A stretch of DNA of 64,000 bases from Bradyrhizobium sp. CCH5-F6 (GTDB lineage Bacteria > Pseudomonadota > Alphaproteobacteria > Rhizobiales > Xanthobacteraceae). The notes beneath the pieces are model-generated. The model did not search any database and had not been told where the DNA came from. It saw only the letters and a list, made by a program, of their open reading frames with translations. Position numbers and translations under genes: made by a program. This document shows, one piece after another, positions 55,205-63,802 of the stretch (the stretch's first letter is position 1; every line of letters begins with the position of its first letter). The DNA lies in the NCBI RefSeq assembly GCF_001556045.1, contig NZ_LSIC01000121.1, positions 62,001-126,000 on the forward strand, in the 5' to 3' direction.

Positions 55205-56194
55205 ATGCTGGCACGAAAGAAAGCTGTCTCAATCCTCTTTTGGCTCGTGGCGCTTCTGCCCTTTCTATCACCTGAGGTGAATGCCCAAGGTTGCGGCCCG
55301 CAGAACCCAAACTGTGTCGTGCCGACGCCTGCGCACGGTACGAGCAACAATCAGGCCGCCTCCACCGCATTTGTGCAACAAGCGCTGAATCAATTGGCTG
55401 GAGGGACCAACGGCCAAATCCAGTTCAACAACAATGGTGGACTAGGTGGCTTCACTGCATCCGGAGATGTGCAAGTGAACGCCTCAACTGGGGTGGTCAC
55501 TATCCAGCCTAATGTTGTCAGCAACGTCAAGATGGCGACGATGCCCGATGGAACGATCAAATCGAACATTTCGGGTGGCCCTGCCTCGCCATCTGACAAC
55601 GCAATTTCAGCAGTGCTCGATAAGCTCTTCGGTACGGTCCAAGGAAGCATGATCTATCGCGACGCCTCGTCTTGGGCCGCGCTCAGTCCCGGCTCGATTG
55701 GACAAACGCTTACGAGCGGAGGACCGGCAGCCAATCCATCCTGGACAACCGCTCCAGGTACCGGGACGGTGACTACGGTACAGATTTCGTCCGGCAATGG
55801 AGTCGCGACGAGCGGCACCTGTACGATCACCTCGAGCGGCACCTGCACACTTACGATTGATCAGACAGCCTGGACGGCATTTTCGGCGTCGCCAACGTGC
55901 TCAGGCGCAACATTCACGACTAATAGTGCGCGATACAAAAATTGGGGCAAAGTCGTTTTTTGGGAGCTGGATATTTCGGTCGCAAGCGGGACATGCGCCG
56001 CCGGCAATATTCCGTTCACAATGCCGTTCACGTCTCAGTCGGGAGGAAGTGGCACAGGGTTTGAGTTCGTAACTCAGGGGACCGTCATCCCCTGCTGGAT
56101 TCTGGCATCTAGCACCACGCTCACCTGTCGGAGCTCGGCCTCGCTTGCCGCAACTTCTCGATTTGTTGTCTCTGGTGTTTTTGAGCGCCAATGA
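55205..56194 (+). CDS. Tail-fibre-like secreted/virion protein
   Basis: A 329-residue protein. It starts with a hydrophobic signal-like segment (MLARKKAVSILFWLVALLPFLSPEVNA) and then a phage fibre pattern: GGTNGQIQFNNNGGLGGFTASGDVQVNASTGVVTIQPNVVSNVKMATMPDGTIKSNISGG and IYRDASSWAALSPGSIGQTLTSGG, common in caudovirus tail-fibre shafts. The C-terminus is a Cys-containing beta-rich domain. A signal sequence on a tail fibre is unusual and suggests surface display, or a domain swap. It lies between dyad sites f and g. Confidence 0.65.
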   Translation: MLARKKAVSILFWLVALLPFLSPEVNAQGCGPQNPNCVVPTPAHGTSNNQAASTAFVQQALNQLAGGTNGQIQFNNNGGLGGFTASGDVQVNASTGVVTIQPNVVSNVKMATMPDGTIKSNISGGPASPSDNAISAVLDKLFGTVQGSMIYRDASSWAALSPGSIGQTLTSGGPAANPSWTTAPGTGTVTTVQISSGNGVATSGTCTITSSGTCTLTIDQTAWTAFSASPTCSGATFTTNSARYKNWGKVVFWELDISVASGTCAAGNIPFTMPFTSQSGGSGTGFEFVTQGTVIPCWILASSTTLTCRSSASLAATSRFVVSGVFERQ

Positions 56195-56325
56195 TGGACG
56201 ACGGACAAAAACCATAGAATCGACGACAATCGGAGTCGCTGATGTCAGCAACGCGCAGCTTTTGTCGGCGGCTTCGGTCGATCAGCGTGTGCGGGACCGG
56301 GGTGCTGCATCATCGCGCTAAACCC

Positions 56326-56342
56326 GATAACGTCCGATTATC
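56326..56342. repeat. Dispersed dyad site g, GATAA-cgtccga-TTATC
   Basis: It lies 38 bases beyond the stop of the minus-strand conflict gene and forms one flank of that gene; site h is the other. Confidence 0.75.
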
Positions 56343-56380
56343 AAAATTCAGGGTGCTAGACCTCTCGACGAAGGACGAGT

Positions 56381-59300
56381 TTAGTTTGCCTTATTCTTGC
56401 GGGGCTTTCGCGCATCCGCCCCTTTTGCAGCGGCTAAGAGTTCATCCAAAACGAAATGGCCTTGCAGCCAGGAGGCAAGATACGCGGACAACTCGCCGCT
56501 GCTCCGGCCGATGATGTCGTAAAGCAGTTGGCGCCAATCCTGGCTTCTGTTGGCCAGGTATGCTTCGAGCGCGAGACCAGTGACAGCTAGGGTCTTTTGA
56601 TGGGAGAGGAGAGCCTGCGATCGCCAGACCGCGTCTGAGGACCACAACCGCATAAGGAACTCGTGAAGCACCGCGCGGTGCGATCGCATCTCCGCTGTCG
56701 GACCGGCCAGGAACTTTAGCGCGGCGCGCAATCCGGGAAACCCGTCGCCGTCCTGACACGCGATGGCGTAAAGGAGTGGAGCGCTCAGCGCAATATGCGC
56801 GTGTGCACGTTCGGAAAGTCCTGCGATTGCCATCGCGTAGCGCTCAAAGGACAGATGACGGGCTCGAACTGCCTCGAACAATGCGACCTGCAACCAAGCG
56901 CCGTTACACCCGACCGCCGCAGCCGATATATCACGGTAACGCTTGTCGTCGGACAGCAGCAAGGCGCCGGTTTCGCTCGTGAGAAAGGCGGCATCGAGGA
57001 AACGGCTTCCGCCAACACCAAGGACTGTCTCAGCCGACTCGGATATGGTGTCAGGGACGAGGACTGGGACGATCTCGCAGTTCGCGAGAATGGTCTCACG
57101 CACGCGGGTGAGACCTGCGATTTGACGGTCGCGGCCCTCATCAGTGACCTCGTTGCGGTAGAACCGGCCATCGTGAAAGCCAATGGTCATCTGTTCGCGC
57201 CCGCGCCCTTCATTCTCGCGCGCGATCATGCGGTCGATCATCGCGATCGTCGAGGCTGGTGTGCGCAAGGTGCCGAAATAAGCCTTCAGTACCGGCAGTG
57301 TGTCGATCTCGACGGCGACCCATGCGGTATAGGGATCTAGGACGGCGGCACGATCACGATGTCGTCGTGCCAAGAGGGCGGCACGATCGCGTTCACCCGC
57401 GGATCCTGCGCAGGTGATGATCCGACCACCCAAGCTCCGGATGAATTGGGCAAAGCTAACGGCGTCCGCGCCGCCCACGCGCGCGACGGCAGCGAGCGGC
57501 AGCGCCTCCTCCATATAGAGCCGCGCGATGCTCGCATTCTGGTCGGCGCCGCGGCGAACGATTTCGAGCACCTTGTCCAGGTTGTCCTGTCCGACTGTGA
57601 AGCGCGCCATCCCCGGTGTATCCGGGAAGCGGGTCTCGAACTCCTCGAGCACGCGGTGGTACAGCTGCAAATACTTGCTGGCGACCTCGGTGACGGTCCA
57701 GAGCTCGTCCTCCATGCCGAGCTTGGGCAGCTCGAAGGTCTCACCACGGCGAAGCCCGTTTACACGCGCCGCGATTCCGGAGCCGGGGGCTAGGACACGC
57801 AGTCCGAAAAAGTCGCCGCCCTCGTCAATGATGAAGCTTTGTTGCGAGCCGTCCGGCCCCTCGATCAAGACGTATGCGCCGACGCCCGCCGCCGACATCG
57901 CGAACATTGGATTGGTATCTTGGAGCAACAGGCTGAGGCCCGCATAGCCGAGCACGACACGCGGGTTATCCGCATGACGCCGGACAAGGTCGTAGGCAAC
58001 TGGATAGGCTCGCTCGGGATGTCCCTCCCGCATGACAAGTTGAGCAAGCGCCATGATGAGCTCTGGCGGTCCGCTTGAGCGCTCAAGATCGAGTGCGCGC
58101 AGCACGGCGCCGGCACCTGCGGCATCGTTGGAACGTCGAAGCGCCTCCACAAGGCGCAACGCCACAAAGGTATCGGTCGGGTCTTCGGCATGGAGGCGAT
58201 GCAGCAGGCGGACGGCCTCAGGCCGCCTATCGAGATCGAGCAGAAGACTGGCGTAGGCGCGTGCAATCCCGTGGAGGTCCCGCAATCGACCCGGCAGACC
58301 GTCGAAGTAAGCAAGATTTCTCGGACGATGAGGATGCTCGTTAGCGTGGGCGACGGCCAGCCGCTCATGCTCGGCATCGAAACCGTCGAACGGCAGGTGG
58401 CCGTCAAGGAGACGGATCACCGTCGCCGGCGAGCCAGCACGCGCTGCATGATGTGCCACCATCAGCCGGGTAGCAAGGTGGCAGTCGTCTGGCACCGCGG
58501 CAACCGCCGCCGCAAGGGCCTGTTCAGACAATTCTTCTAGTCCGAGCATGAGCGCGACTTGCGCGATTAGGATCAGCCCCCGCGGACTGTCGCAAGTGGC
58601 TGCGAGGAGCGCTTCGAGCGGCGCCGGATCCGTGGCGCTGCCGTCGGCAGGTCTGCCCGCCGCCTTGATTGGCGCGAGCGCAATCGCCGTCTCGGCGACA
58701 CGCTTTTCGCTGTCTGGGACGTTGGCCTTGCCGAATGCGGTTGCCGCTTCGGCCCAGTCGCCGTCTTGGAGCGCGATGACGCCGGCGTGAAAGGCAAGGT
58801 CAGGGTCATCGGGCGAAAGCGCGATCAAACGCCGCGCTAGGTCATCCTGGTTGAAGCTGAGGGCGACCATCACGGCATTAAGTAGGATAGCCGGATCGGT
58901 GATCGCTGCGTCGGCGATGCGCGCCGCACGAGCGAGCGCGGTCTCGCGGTCGTGCAGCATCCGATAGGCGATCATCGCGTTGGCGAGCGTCTGGGCGGCA
59001 TCGTCGAAGCTACTCTTCAACAGCCATGGCCGAGCCTGCCAGTTGGCGTCGAGGACCGCGGCCGCGGCGACAAGTCGTTCGCGCTGCTCCGCGTCGAAGA
59101 TCTGGCTGCGCTGGGCCTCTTCGTCTTGCGTGATCGCGTCGACCTCCGCGACCGCCGCGAGCAGCTTGAGGTTTTCGGACTCCGGGAATCGCGTTAGCGC
59201 CGATTTGACAAAGTTCCACCATTGCGGGCCCAAATTGCGGCCGCGCAAGAACACGGCCTGGCCGACGATGACGGCTTCATTGTCACGAAGCGCCTCTGGA

Positions 59301-59740
59301 ATGCCCTCAAGCCCGTCGGTGACCCAGGCGACCCCGACGGCGATCTGGGGCAAATAGGACGCCAGCATCTCATTGGTCGGATCCGCCGCAAGCTGCTCCC
59401 GTCCGAAGCGGTAGGCCTCCTCGGCATTGCCGCTGAGGTGCAGGGCCAAGGCACGATTGGCCACGGCGCGGGGATCATCTGGCGCCTCGTTAAAGGCCTC
59501 AATCAGCCAGCGGACCGCTTCCGCCCCCTCGCCGCGAGCGAGGTGCTGCAGGCCGATATTGGCCTTAGCCCGGTAGCGGATCGTGGCGCTCGCGTCCGCG
59601 GGAAGCCTGTCAAGAAAGCTGCGGAAAAGCTTGAGACTAGTGTCGGGGTCGATATCCTTAGCGTCGTCCCGCAGGCGATCGAGCTGGTCGGAAAGATATT
59701 GTTCGTGCGGTGAGGCGCTGGCGGTCTCCGGCCCGATCAA
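56381..59740 (-). CDS. TPR-GreAB-C-PIN conflict-system protein
   Basis: A 1119-residue frame whose only available starts are a TTG at 59,740 or an upstream CTG, neither with a ribosome-binding site. The frame stays open, without ATG, back to 59,920 with coding-like content (TANAGRDNHFVNNYGPDEAQI). Residues 1-600 are TPR-like helices. Residues about 610-700 (GAYVLIEGPDGSQQSFIIDEGGDFFGLRVLAPGSGIAARVNGLRRGETFELP) match the GreA/GreB C-terminal fold. Residues about 795-945 (VLDPYTAWVAVEIDTLPVLKAYF, then ALLLSDDKRYRDISA) match a PIN nuclease. This architecture is known from NTP-dependent bacterial conflict systems. The PIN domain is the likely RNA-cutting effector, the Gre-like part a possible RNA-polymerase contact. 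It is bounded by dyad sites g and h. Confidence 0.75.
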   Translation of the reverse strand: MIGPETASASPHEQYLSDQLDRLRDDAKDIDPDTSLKLFRSFLDRLPADASATIRYRAKANIGLQHLARGEGAEAVRWLIEAFNEAPDDPRAVANRALALHLSGNAEEAYRFGREQLAADPTNEMLASYLPQIAVGVAWVTDGLEGIPEALRDNEAVIVGQAVFLRGRNLGPQWWNFVKSALTRFPESENLKLLAAVAEVDAITQDEEAQRSQIFDAEQRERLVAAAAVLDANWQARPWLLKSSFDDAAQTLANAMIAYRMLHDRETALARAARIADAAITDPAILLNAVMVALSFNQDDLARRLIALSPDDPDLAFHAGVIALQDGDWAEAATAFGKANVPDSEKRVAETAIALAPIKAAGRPADGSATDPAPLEALLAATCDSPRGLILIAQVALMLGLEELSEQALAAAVAAVPDDCHLATRLMVAHHAARAGSPATVIRLLDGHLPFDGFDAEHERLAVAHANEHPHRPRNLAYFDGLPGRLRDLHGIARAYASLLLDLDRRPEAVRLLHRLHAEDPTDTFVALRLVEALRRSNDAAGAGAVLRALDLERSSGPPELIMALAQLVMREGHPERAYPVAYDLVRRHADNPRVVLGYAGLSLLLQDTNPMFAMSAAGVGAYVLIEGPDGSQQSFIIDEGGDFFGLRVLAPGSGIAARVNGLRRGETFELPKLGMEDELWTVTEVASKYLQLYHRVLEEFETRFPDTPGMARFTVGQDNLDKVLEIVRRGADQNASIARLYMEEALPLAAVARVGGADAVSFAQFIRSLGGRIITCAGSAGERDRAALLARRHRDRAAVLDPYTAWVAVEIDTLPVLKAYFGTLRTPASTIAMIDRMIARENEGRGREQMTIGFHDGRFYRNEVTDEGRDRQIAGLTRVRETILANCEIVPVLVPDTISESAETVLGVGGSRFLDAAFLTSETGALLLSDDKRYRDISAAAVGCNGAWLQVALFEAVRARHLSFERYAMAIAGLSERAHAHIALSAPLLYAIACQDGDGFPGLRAALKFLAGPTAEMRSHRAVLHEFLMRLWSSDAVWRSQALLSHQKTLAVTGLALEAYLANRSQDWRQLLYDIIGRSSGELSAYLASWLQGHFVLDELLAAAKGADARKPRKNKAN

Positions 59741-59883
59741 GAGCTGGGGACGAGAGCTCAGAACCTGACCGACAATAAACGCGATCTGAGCCTCGTCAGG
59801 CCCGTAATTGTTGACAAAATGGTTGTCCCGCCCTGCGTTCGCCGTGACAACGACGCCAGGGGCATATCGATCCGTGTTGGTGA

Positions 59884-59926
59884 CCGGCGCGCTGTTTGGA
59901 CCTGAGAGCGTGCCGGCTATTTTCCC
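59884..59926 (-). promoter_or_regulatory. Putative -1 frameshift signal: GGGAAAA slippery site plus stem-loop
   Basis: On the minus strand the upstream gene ends CCG GGA AAA TAG. GGGAAAA (59,926-59,920) is an X XXY YYZ heptamer in the correct phase and a -1 slip continues GGG AAA ATA GCC into the TPR-GreAB-C-PIN frame. Three bases after the heptamer a hairpin begins: CCGGCACGC pairs with GCGCGCCGG (eight pairs, one mismatch, 15-base loop). The spacer is shorter than usual for frameshift signals. Confidence 0.5.
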
Positions 59927-60378
59927 GGATCTCGCCCGGTATCCATGCGGAAACCTTCGATGGTGACGTCCTGCGCCGCCTTTACCTTGGCAACGACTTC
60001 ACGCGCGCCTTCGATGTTGCGGACCAGCGCGTTGCCGCCGGCCTCAATGTCGAGCCCGACTCGGGCGTGCGCGGCGGACTTGGCTACAGCGTCGTCCCTC
60101 AACGCCTGGACGAGCGCGTCGACTAACGGTTGGATCTGGACCGCCTCTTCCGGATCGAGGTTGTCCCCGACATAGCGTTCGAGTTCTTTGCCGCCTTCGG
60201 TCTGGGTGCCGGCATCCTCGAGTTTCACAAGGGCCTTGGCCGCCTTGGGACCAAACAGCTCGCCGACCTTGTCCTTGAGTTTGCGATAAGCGTCCTTCGT
60301 GCCTTCCTTGACGGCCTCGGTCCCAGCCGCGGCCGCGCCGGCGAGGAGCAGGGTGGTAAGTGTGAACGGTTCCGGCAT
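59917..60378 (-). CDS. N-terminal partner of the conflict gene
   Basis: A 153-residue protein with a strong GGGAGGATTA before its ATG. It begins MPEPFTLTTLLLAGAAAAGTEAVKEGTKDAYRKLKDKVGELFGPKAAKALVKLED, an amphipathic helical opening like those at the N-termini of bacterial NTPase/effector conflict proteins. The end is strand-like (LVRNIEGAREVVAKVKAAQDVTIEGFRMDTGRDPGK). Its stop abuts a -1 slippery heptamer leading into the large downstream frame, so the two may form one protein of about 1330 residues. Alternatively it is a separate adaptor. Confidence 0.65.
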   Translation of the reverse strand: MPEPFTLTTLLLAGAAAAGTEAVKEGTKDAYRKLKDKVGELFGPKAAKALVKLEDAGTQTEGGKELERYVGDNLDPEEAVQIQPLVDALVQALRDDAVAKSAAHARVGLDIEAGGNALVRNIEGAREVVAKVKAAQDVTIEGFRMDTGRDPGK

Positions 60379-60528
60379 TAATCCTCCCTAGGTTGAGAGG
60401 GAAATAATCGCAATCGAGGGCAAATGGAAGGACCTTTGCGTTCTCGTCAACACCACCTAGATCGAACTCTTTGGCGCGAATAGAGGCGTCGGCACTGAGC
60501 CTTCCTATAGTGATGATCTCACAGGCTC

Positions 60529-60545
60529 GATAATGCCTAATTATC
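60529..60545. repeat. Dispersed dyad site h, GATAA-tgcctaa-TTATC
   Basis: It lies 151 bases upstream of the conflict gene's start. The right flank CGAAAG and spacer resemble site b. Confidence 0.75.
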
Positions 60546-60639
60546 GAAAGCAGCCGTCGTCCGGATGAAGCTCCGCTGCTAGACTTCAATGGGCATCGCG
60601 GCGAACCTCCGCGAGCTTGCGCTTTAGGTCCAGCACCGC

Positions 60640-61065
60640 CTATCGCTCTTCAGTCGGATGTACCCGCTTGTAAGGCGTGATCTGTCGCGTTTCGGCGAGC
60701 TTGGTCATGCGAGCGGGCAGCGCATATCGCCGTGTGCGGCACGACCTGCACTTCATCGAAGATTCGAGTATCCACAGCGGCGCATCTTTGGGCCGGCGAA
60801 TGGCATCGAGCGGCGGGCTCGCGCGTGTCTTGCATCGGGCGCACTCGACCTCCAGCCAAGGAAGCCCGCCATTGAGACATTGGCCAGTCGTCGGAGACTG
60901 CTGGGCAGGGCCACCATAGCCTTCCATGCGGCCGGACCAGGCTTCGGCCACAGCCCGGTCCGCCTCGCGAACGGCCTGCTCGGCGCGCTCGCGGGCTCCC
61001 TCGGCATGGATCTTTGCGCCCATGATCCGGCCGCCCCAGAGAACTTCGCGCGACTTCGTGCTCAT
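60640..61065 (-). CDS. Hypothetical zinc-ribbon-like protein
   Basis: A 141-residue protein. The helical start EGARERAEQAVREADRAVAEAWSGRMEGYGGPAQQSPT leads to two CxxC motifs: VECARCKTRASPPLD and MKCRSCRTRRYALPARM, spaced about 30 residues, typical of a small zinc ribbon. A shorter start at MGAKIHAEG is possible; neither start has a strong ribosome-binding site. Similar short proteins are frequent in Rhizobiales islands. Function unknown. Confidence 0.65.
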   Translation of the reverse strand: MSTKSREVLWGGRIMGAKIHAEGARERAEQAVREADRAVAEAWSGRMEGYGGPAQQSPTTGQCLNGGLPWLEVECARCKTRASPPLDAIRRPKDAPLWILESSMKCRSCRTRRYALPARMTKLAETRQITPYKRVHPTEER

Positions 61066-61303
61066 GCGAGATAGATTCCGCGGGGTAGCCGGAGAGGCAA
61101 GCCGCTAGATTTTGCGGCGGAGCCGGGACCGCACACCTCAACCCGGTCAAGCGCGACACTGAGCCTATCCGCGCCAACTATCGTATAGACACTCAGCGGA
61201 TGTCGGCTGGTTCGGGCTGGCGGGCCATTTGATCGATGCGGCATGTTGATTTCGCCTTGCGGTTGCGGTTTTATGCGAGCAATATTCTTGCTGGGGAACA
61301 ATA

Positions 61304-61606
61304 ATGCGCGTTGTGGCGATTTTGGCGCTTAGCTTGTTGTTGGGCGGATGCCTCACTAACGAGCAACGTATTGCGGAACGCAACGCCAAAGACGATCAAA
61401 AGTGTCAGGGCTACGGGGCTCGGCCGGGCACTGATGCCTATGTAAACTGTCGCGCTCAATTGGACAGCGCGCGTACGACCGCAACGGCCATTAACAGTGC
61501 GACCCCGGCTCAAACGAACGTAGTTGTGCAGTCCTCTGATCTGCCGACACCTATGCCCTCGACAGTCCCCGGACAGCGCTGTACGTCGCGGGGGCCATTT
61601 TGCTGA
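61304..61606 (+). CDS. Small lipoprotein
   Basis: A 100-residue protein with signal peptide and lipobox MRVVAILALSLLLGGCLTNE (LGGC, Cys16). The mature part has two further Cys positions (KCQGYG, VNCRAQ), a pattern CxGYGxxPGTDAYxxCR shared by small Rhizobiales lipoproteins, and a Pro/Ser-rich end. GGGGAACAATA precedes the ATG. Probably an outer-membrane or periplasmic lipoprotein of unknown role. Confidence 0.75.
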   Translation: MRVVAILALSLLLGGCLTNEQRIAERNAKDDQKCQGYGARPGTDAYVNCRAQLDSARTTATAINSATPAQTNVVVQSSDLPTPMPSTVPGQRCTSRGPFC

Positions 61607-61752
61607 GCAGGATCATCGTGTTCGGCCGCCCTTGGTCGGGGCCAATGCTAACCTGGTCGAATCGAACTTTTTGATATACCGAATTTCCCTTGCTCCGTCG
61701 GGCAAAACAGGGGTTTATAGGGGGCTGGCTCCACCAAGAGAGGACCAGTGCC

Positions 61753-61965
61753 ATGGCCGACGAAGTCGAGACTTCCGATCTTTCCAAGATCGCAAAGCTC
61801 AACGGAGACTTCCGGAGAAACTACGGCACGCTGCTGGGCGCATTCCTATATCTGCGGTCGATCAGTGCCGCGCGCGGCCGTTCATGGGTTTGGGCTCGGC
61901 TGGCTTCGCTTCTTGGTTCGGCTGCGCTAGGATGGCTGAGTAAGGGCCTTGCTTCGCTCTGGTGA
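61753..61965 (+). CDS. Small hypothetical membrane-associated protein
   Basis: A 70-residue protein from MADEVETSDLSKIAKLNG (GAGAGGACCAGTGCC upstream). The N-terminal half is polar; the C-terminal WVWARLASLLGSAALGWLSKGLASLW is an amphipathic or membrane helix. It precedes the serine recombinase on the same strand. No family recognised. Confidence 0.5.
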   Translation: MADEVETSDLSKIAKLNGDFRRNYGTLLGAFLYLRSISAARGRSWVWARLASLLGSAALGWLSKGLASLW

Positions 61966-62029
61966 CGCTCGGGCCAGAGCGTCTCAGCCACGATGCGCCC
62001 CATCGAGCAACGGGCAGCGGAGGCGTGAT

Positions 62030-63610
62030 ATGGCCAACGCGTTGATTGTTCGCCCTGGGACTGATTTGCTCTCATCGGCGAGTAGCGGGCGGGCCGCGCA
62101 ATATGTGCGCATGTCAACCGACCACCAGCACTACTCAACACAGAACCAAGCTGCCGCAATAGCGGTCTATGCTGCGCAGCGCGACCTCATGATTGTTCGC
62201 ACCTACGCCGACGAAGGGCGCAGTGGACTTCGTATCGACCGGCGCGAGGGATTGATTGAACTGATCGACGATGTTCGCAGCGGGCGGGCGGACTTCGATC
62301 ACATCCTTGTTTATGACGTGAGCCGCTGGGGTCGATTCCAAGACATCGACGAGAGCGCCTACTACGAGTTCATCTGCCGGCAAGCCGGTATCAAGGTCTG
62401 TTATTGCGCCGAGGAGTTCGACAACGACGGCAGCGTCATATCGAGCATCGTCAAGAATCTCAAACGGGTGATGGCGGCCGAATATTCAAGAGAGCTCTCG
62501 GTAAAGGTCCATGCTGGCGCCTGCCGCGTCGCCAGTCTCGGATTCAAGCAGGGCGGCCCCGCGAGTTATGGGCTCCGGCGCGAACTGGTTGATGAAAGCG
62601 GGCGTTCAAAGGGACTCTTGCTGCAAGGCCAACGCAAGCATCTGCAGACGGACCGGGTCGTGATCCGGCCTGGCGCGGAGAACGAGCAGCGGATCGTCGC
62701 CCGGATCTTTCGGGAGTTCGTCGTTCACCGGCGATCCCGAGGATCCATCGTTCGTTGGCTGAACAATGAGGAAGTCCCCAACCATAGATCGGCGCCGTGG
62801 TCGCATGCCATGGTACGGCAAATTTTGAGCAACGAGGCCTACATTGGCAATAGCGTCTACAATCGGTCCTCGTGCCGGCTGAAGCAATCGAGGAAACCGA
62901 ATCCGCCAGAGCTATGGATTAGAACCACAGGTCTTTTCGAGCCGGTCGTTGACGAGAGCATCTTCCTCAAAGCCCAGAAAATGTTGAAGGAGAAGCAGGG
63001 CAGATGGTCGAACGAGCTGCTCCTGAAGAAGCTGCGAGATGCGCTTGCGGTACATGGGAAGCTGAGTGCCTCGATTCTGGCCGCTACGGAGAATATGCCG
63101 AGTGCCGCGTTATACGCGTACCGATTCGGCAGCCTGAGGGAGGCCTTTCGCCGTGTCGGCTACGTTGATCCCGAGCGGAGCTACGATTACGCCGACGCGC
63201 GGAAGCAGTCTGAGGCCGAGCTATCGAGACAGGTGGATACTCTGGTCACTCAAATCAGGGCGTGCGGCGTTACTGCAGTCTTCGATGCGCAAGCTGCGGT
63301 GATGACGGTTGCCGGCAAGCTCGTCATCTCGGTGCGTATGGCGCGTTACTACGTCGGGAGATGCCACGCGCCCTGTTGGTTGGTCCATCGCCGCAAGTTC
63401 GAGCCGGCCGAACTCATTCTTGCGCTGCGGCTGGACAAGGATACAAATAGGGAAGTCATTGACTACTTCCTCCTGCCCTTGAGCGAAATGGCCAAGCACG
63501 TGATCGGCCTCACCGCGACGTCCCGGTCTCGTTTTACGGTCTATCGCTGCCCCACAATGAATGATGTGCTGCGGGCCATGATGGCGAAAGTTGCGGCTCA
63601 GCTCGCCTGA
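62030..63610 (+). CDS. Large serine recombinase
   Basis: A 526-residue protein. The resolvase domain holds AQYVRMSTDHQHYSTQNQ with the nucleophile Ser29, then ADEGRSGLRIDRREGLIELIDDV and ILVYDVSRWGRFQD, as in phiC31/Tn-type recombinases. The Recombinase domain (PF07508) covers about 180-290: LGFKQGGPASYGLRREL, then GSIVRWLNNEEVPN and WSHAMVRQILSNEAYIGNSVYNR. The long C-terminus lacks the usual Cys4 zinc ribbon. GCGGAGGCGTGAT precedes the ATG. It is a third site-specific recombinase and may mark the end of a nested element. Confidence 0.9.
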   Translation: MANALIVRPGTDLLSSASSGRAAQYVRMSTDHQHYSTQNQAAAIAVYAAQRDLMIVRTYADEGRSGLRIDRREGLIELIDDVRSGRADFDHILVYDVSRWGRFQDIDESAYYEFICRQAGIKVCYCAEEFDNDGSVISSIVKNLKRVMAAEYSRELSVKVHAGACRVASLGFKQGGPASYGLRRELVDESGRSKGLLLQGQRKHLQTDRVVIRPGAENEQRIVARIFREFVVHRRSRGSIVRWLNNEEVPNHRSAPWSHAMVRQILSNEAYIGNSVYNRSSCRLKQSRKPNPPELWIRTTGLFEPVVDESIFLKAQKMLKEKQGRWSNELLLKKLRDALAVHGKLSASILAATENMPSAALYAYRFGSLREAFRRVGYVDPERSYDYADARKQSEAELSRQVDTLVTQIRACGVTAVFDAQAAVMTVAGKLVISVRMARYYVGRCHAPCWLVHRRKFEPAELILALRLDKDTNREVIDYFLLPLSEMAKHVIGLTATSRSRFTVYRCPTMNDVLRAMMAKVAAQLA

Positions 63611-63802
63611 GTACGCTGCTTGCGCCTCAGGTACGGCGAAAACCTATGCTCGCCGGATTAACGTCATCGCATCGCCGACGGGTGTCATTCAGCATCTTGA
63701 TACCGGAGACAATCGGGCTGGGGACGGCATCCTGAGCATAGTGGGTGCCACAGGCGGCAGGTGCGGCGAGCGGCTTAAGATGAAGCCCCAAAACACCTAA
63801 TT

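Noticed and set aside
61524..61943. 139-codon plus-strand frame
   Set aside because: Overlaps the lipoprotein and the small protein at 61,753 in another frame; composition is shadow-like and it lacks a start signal.
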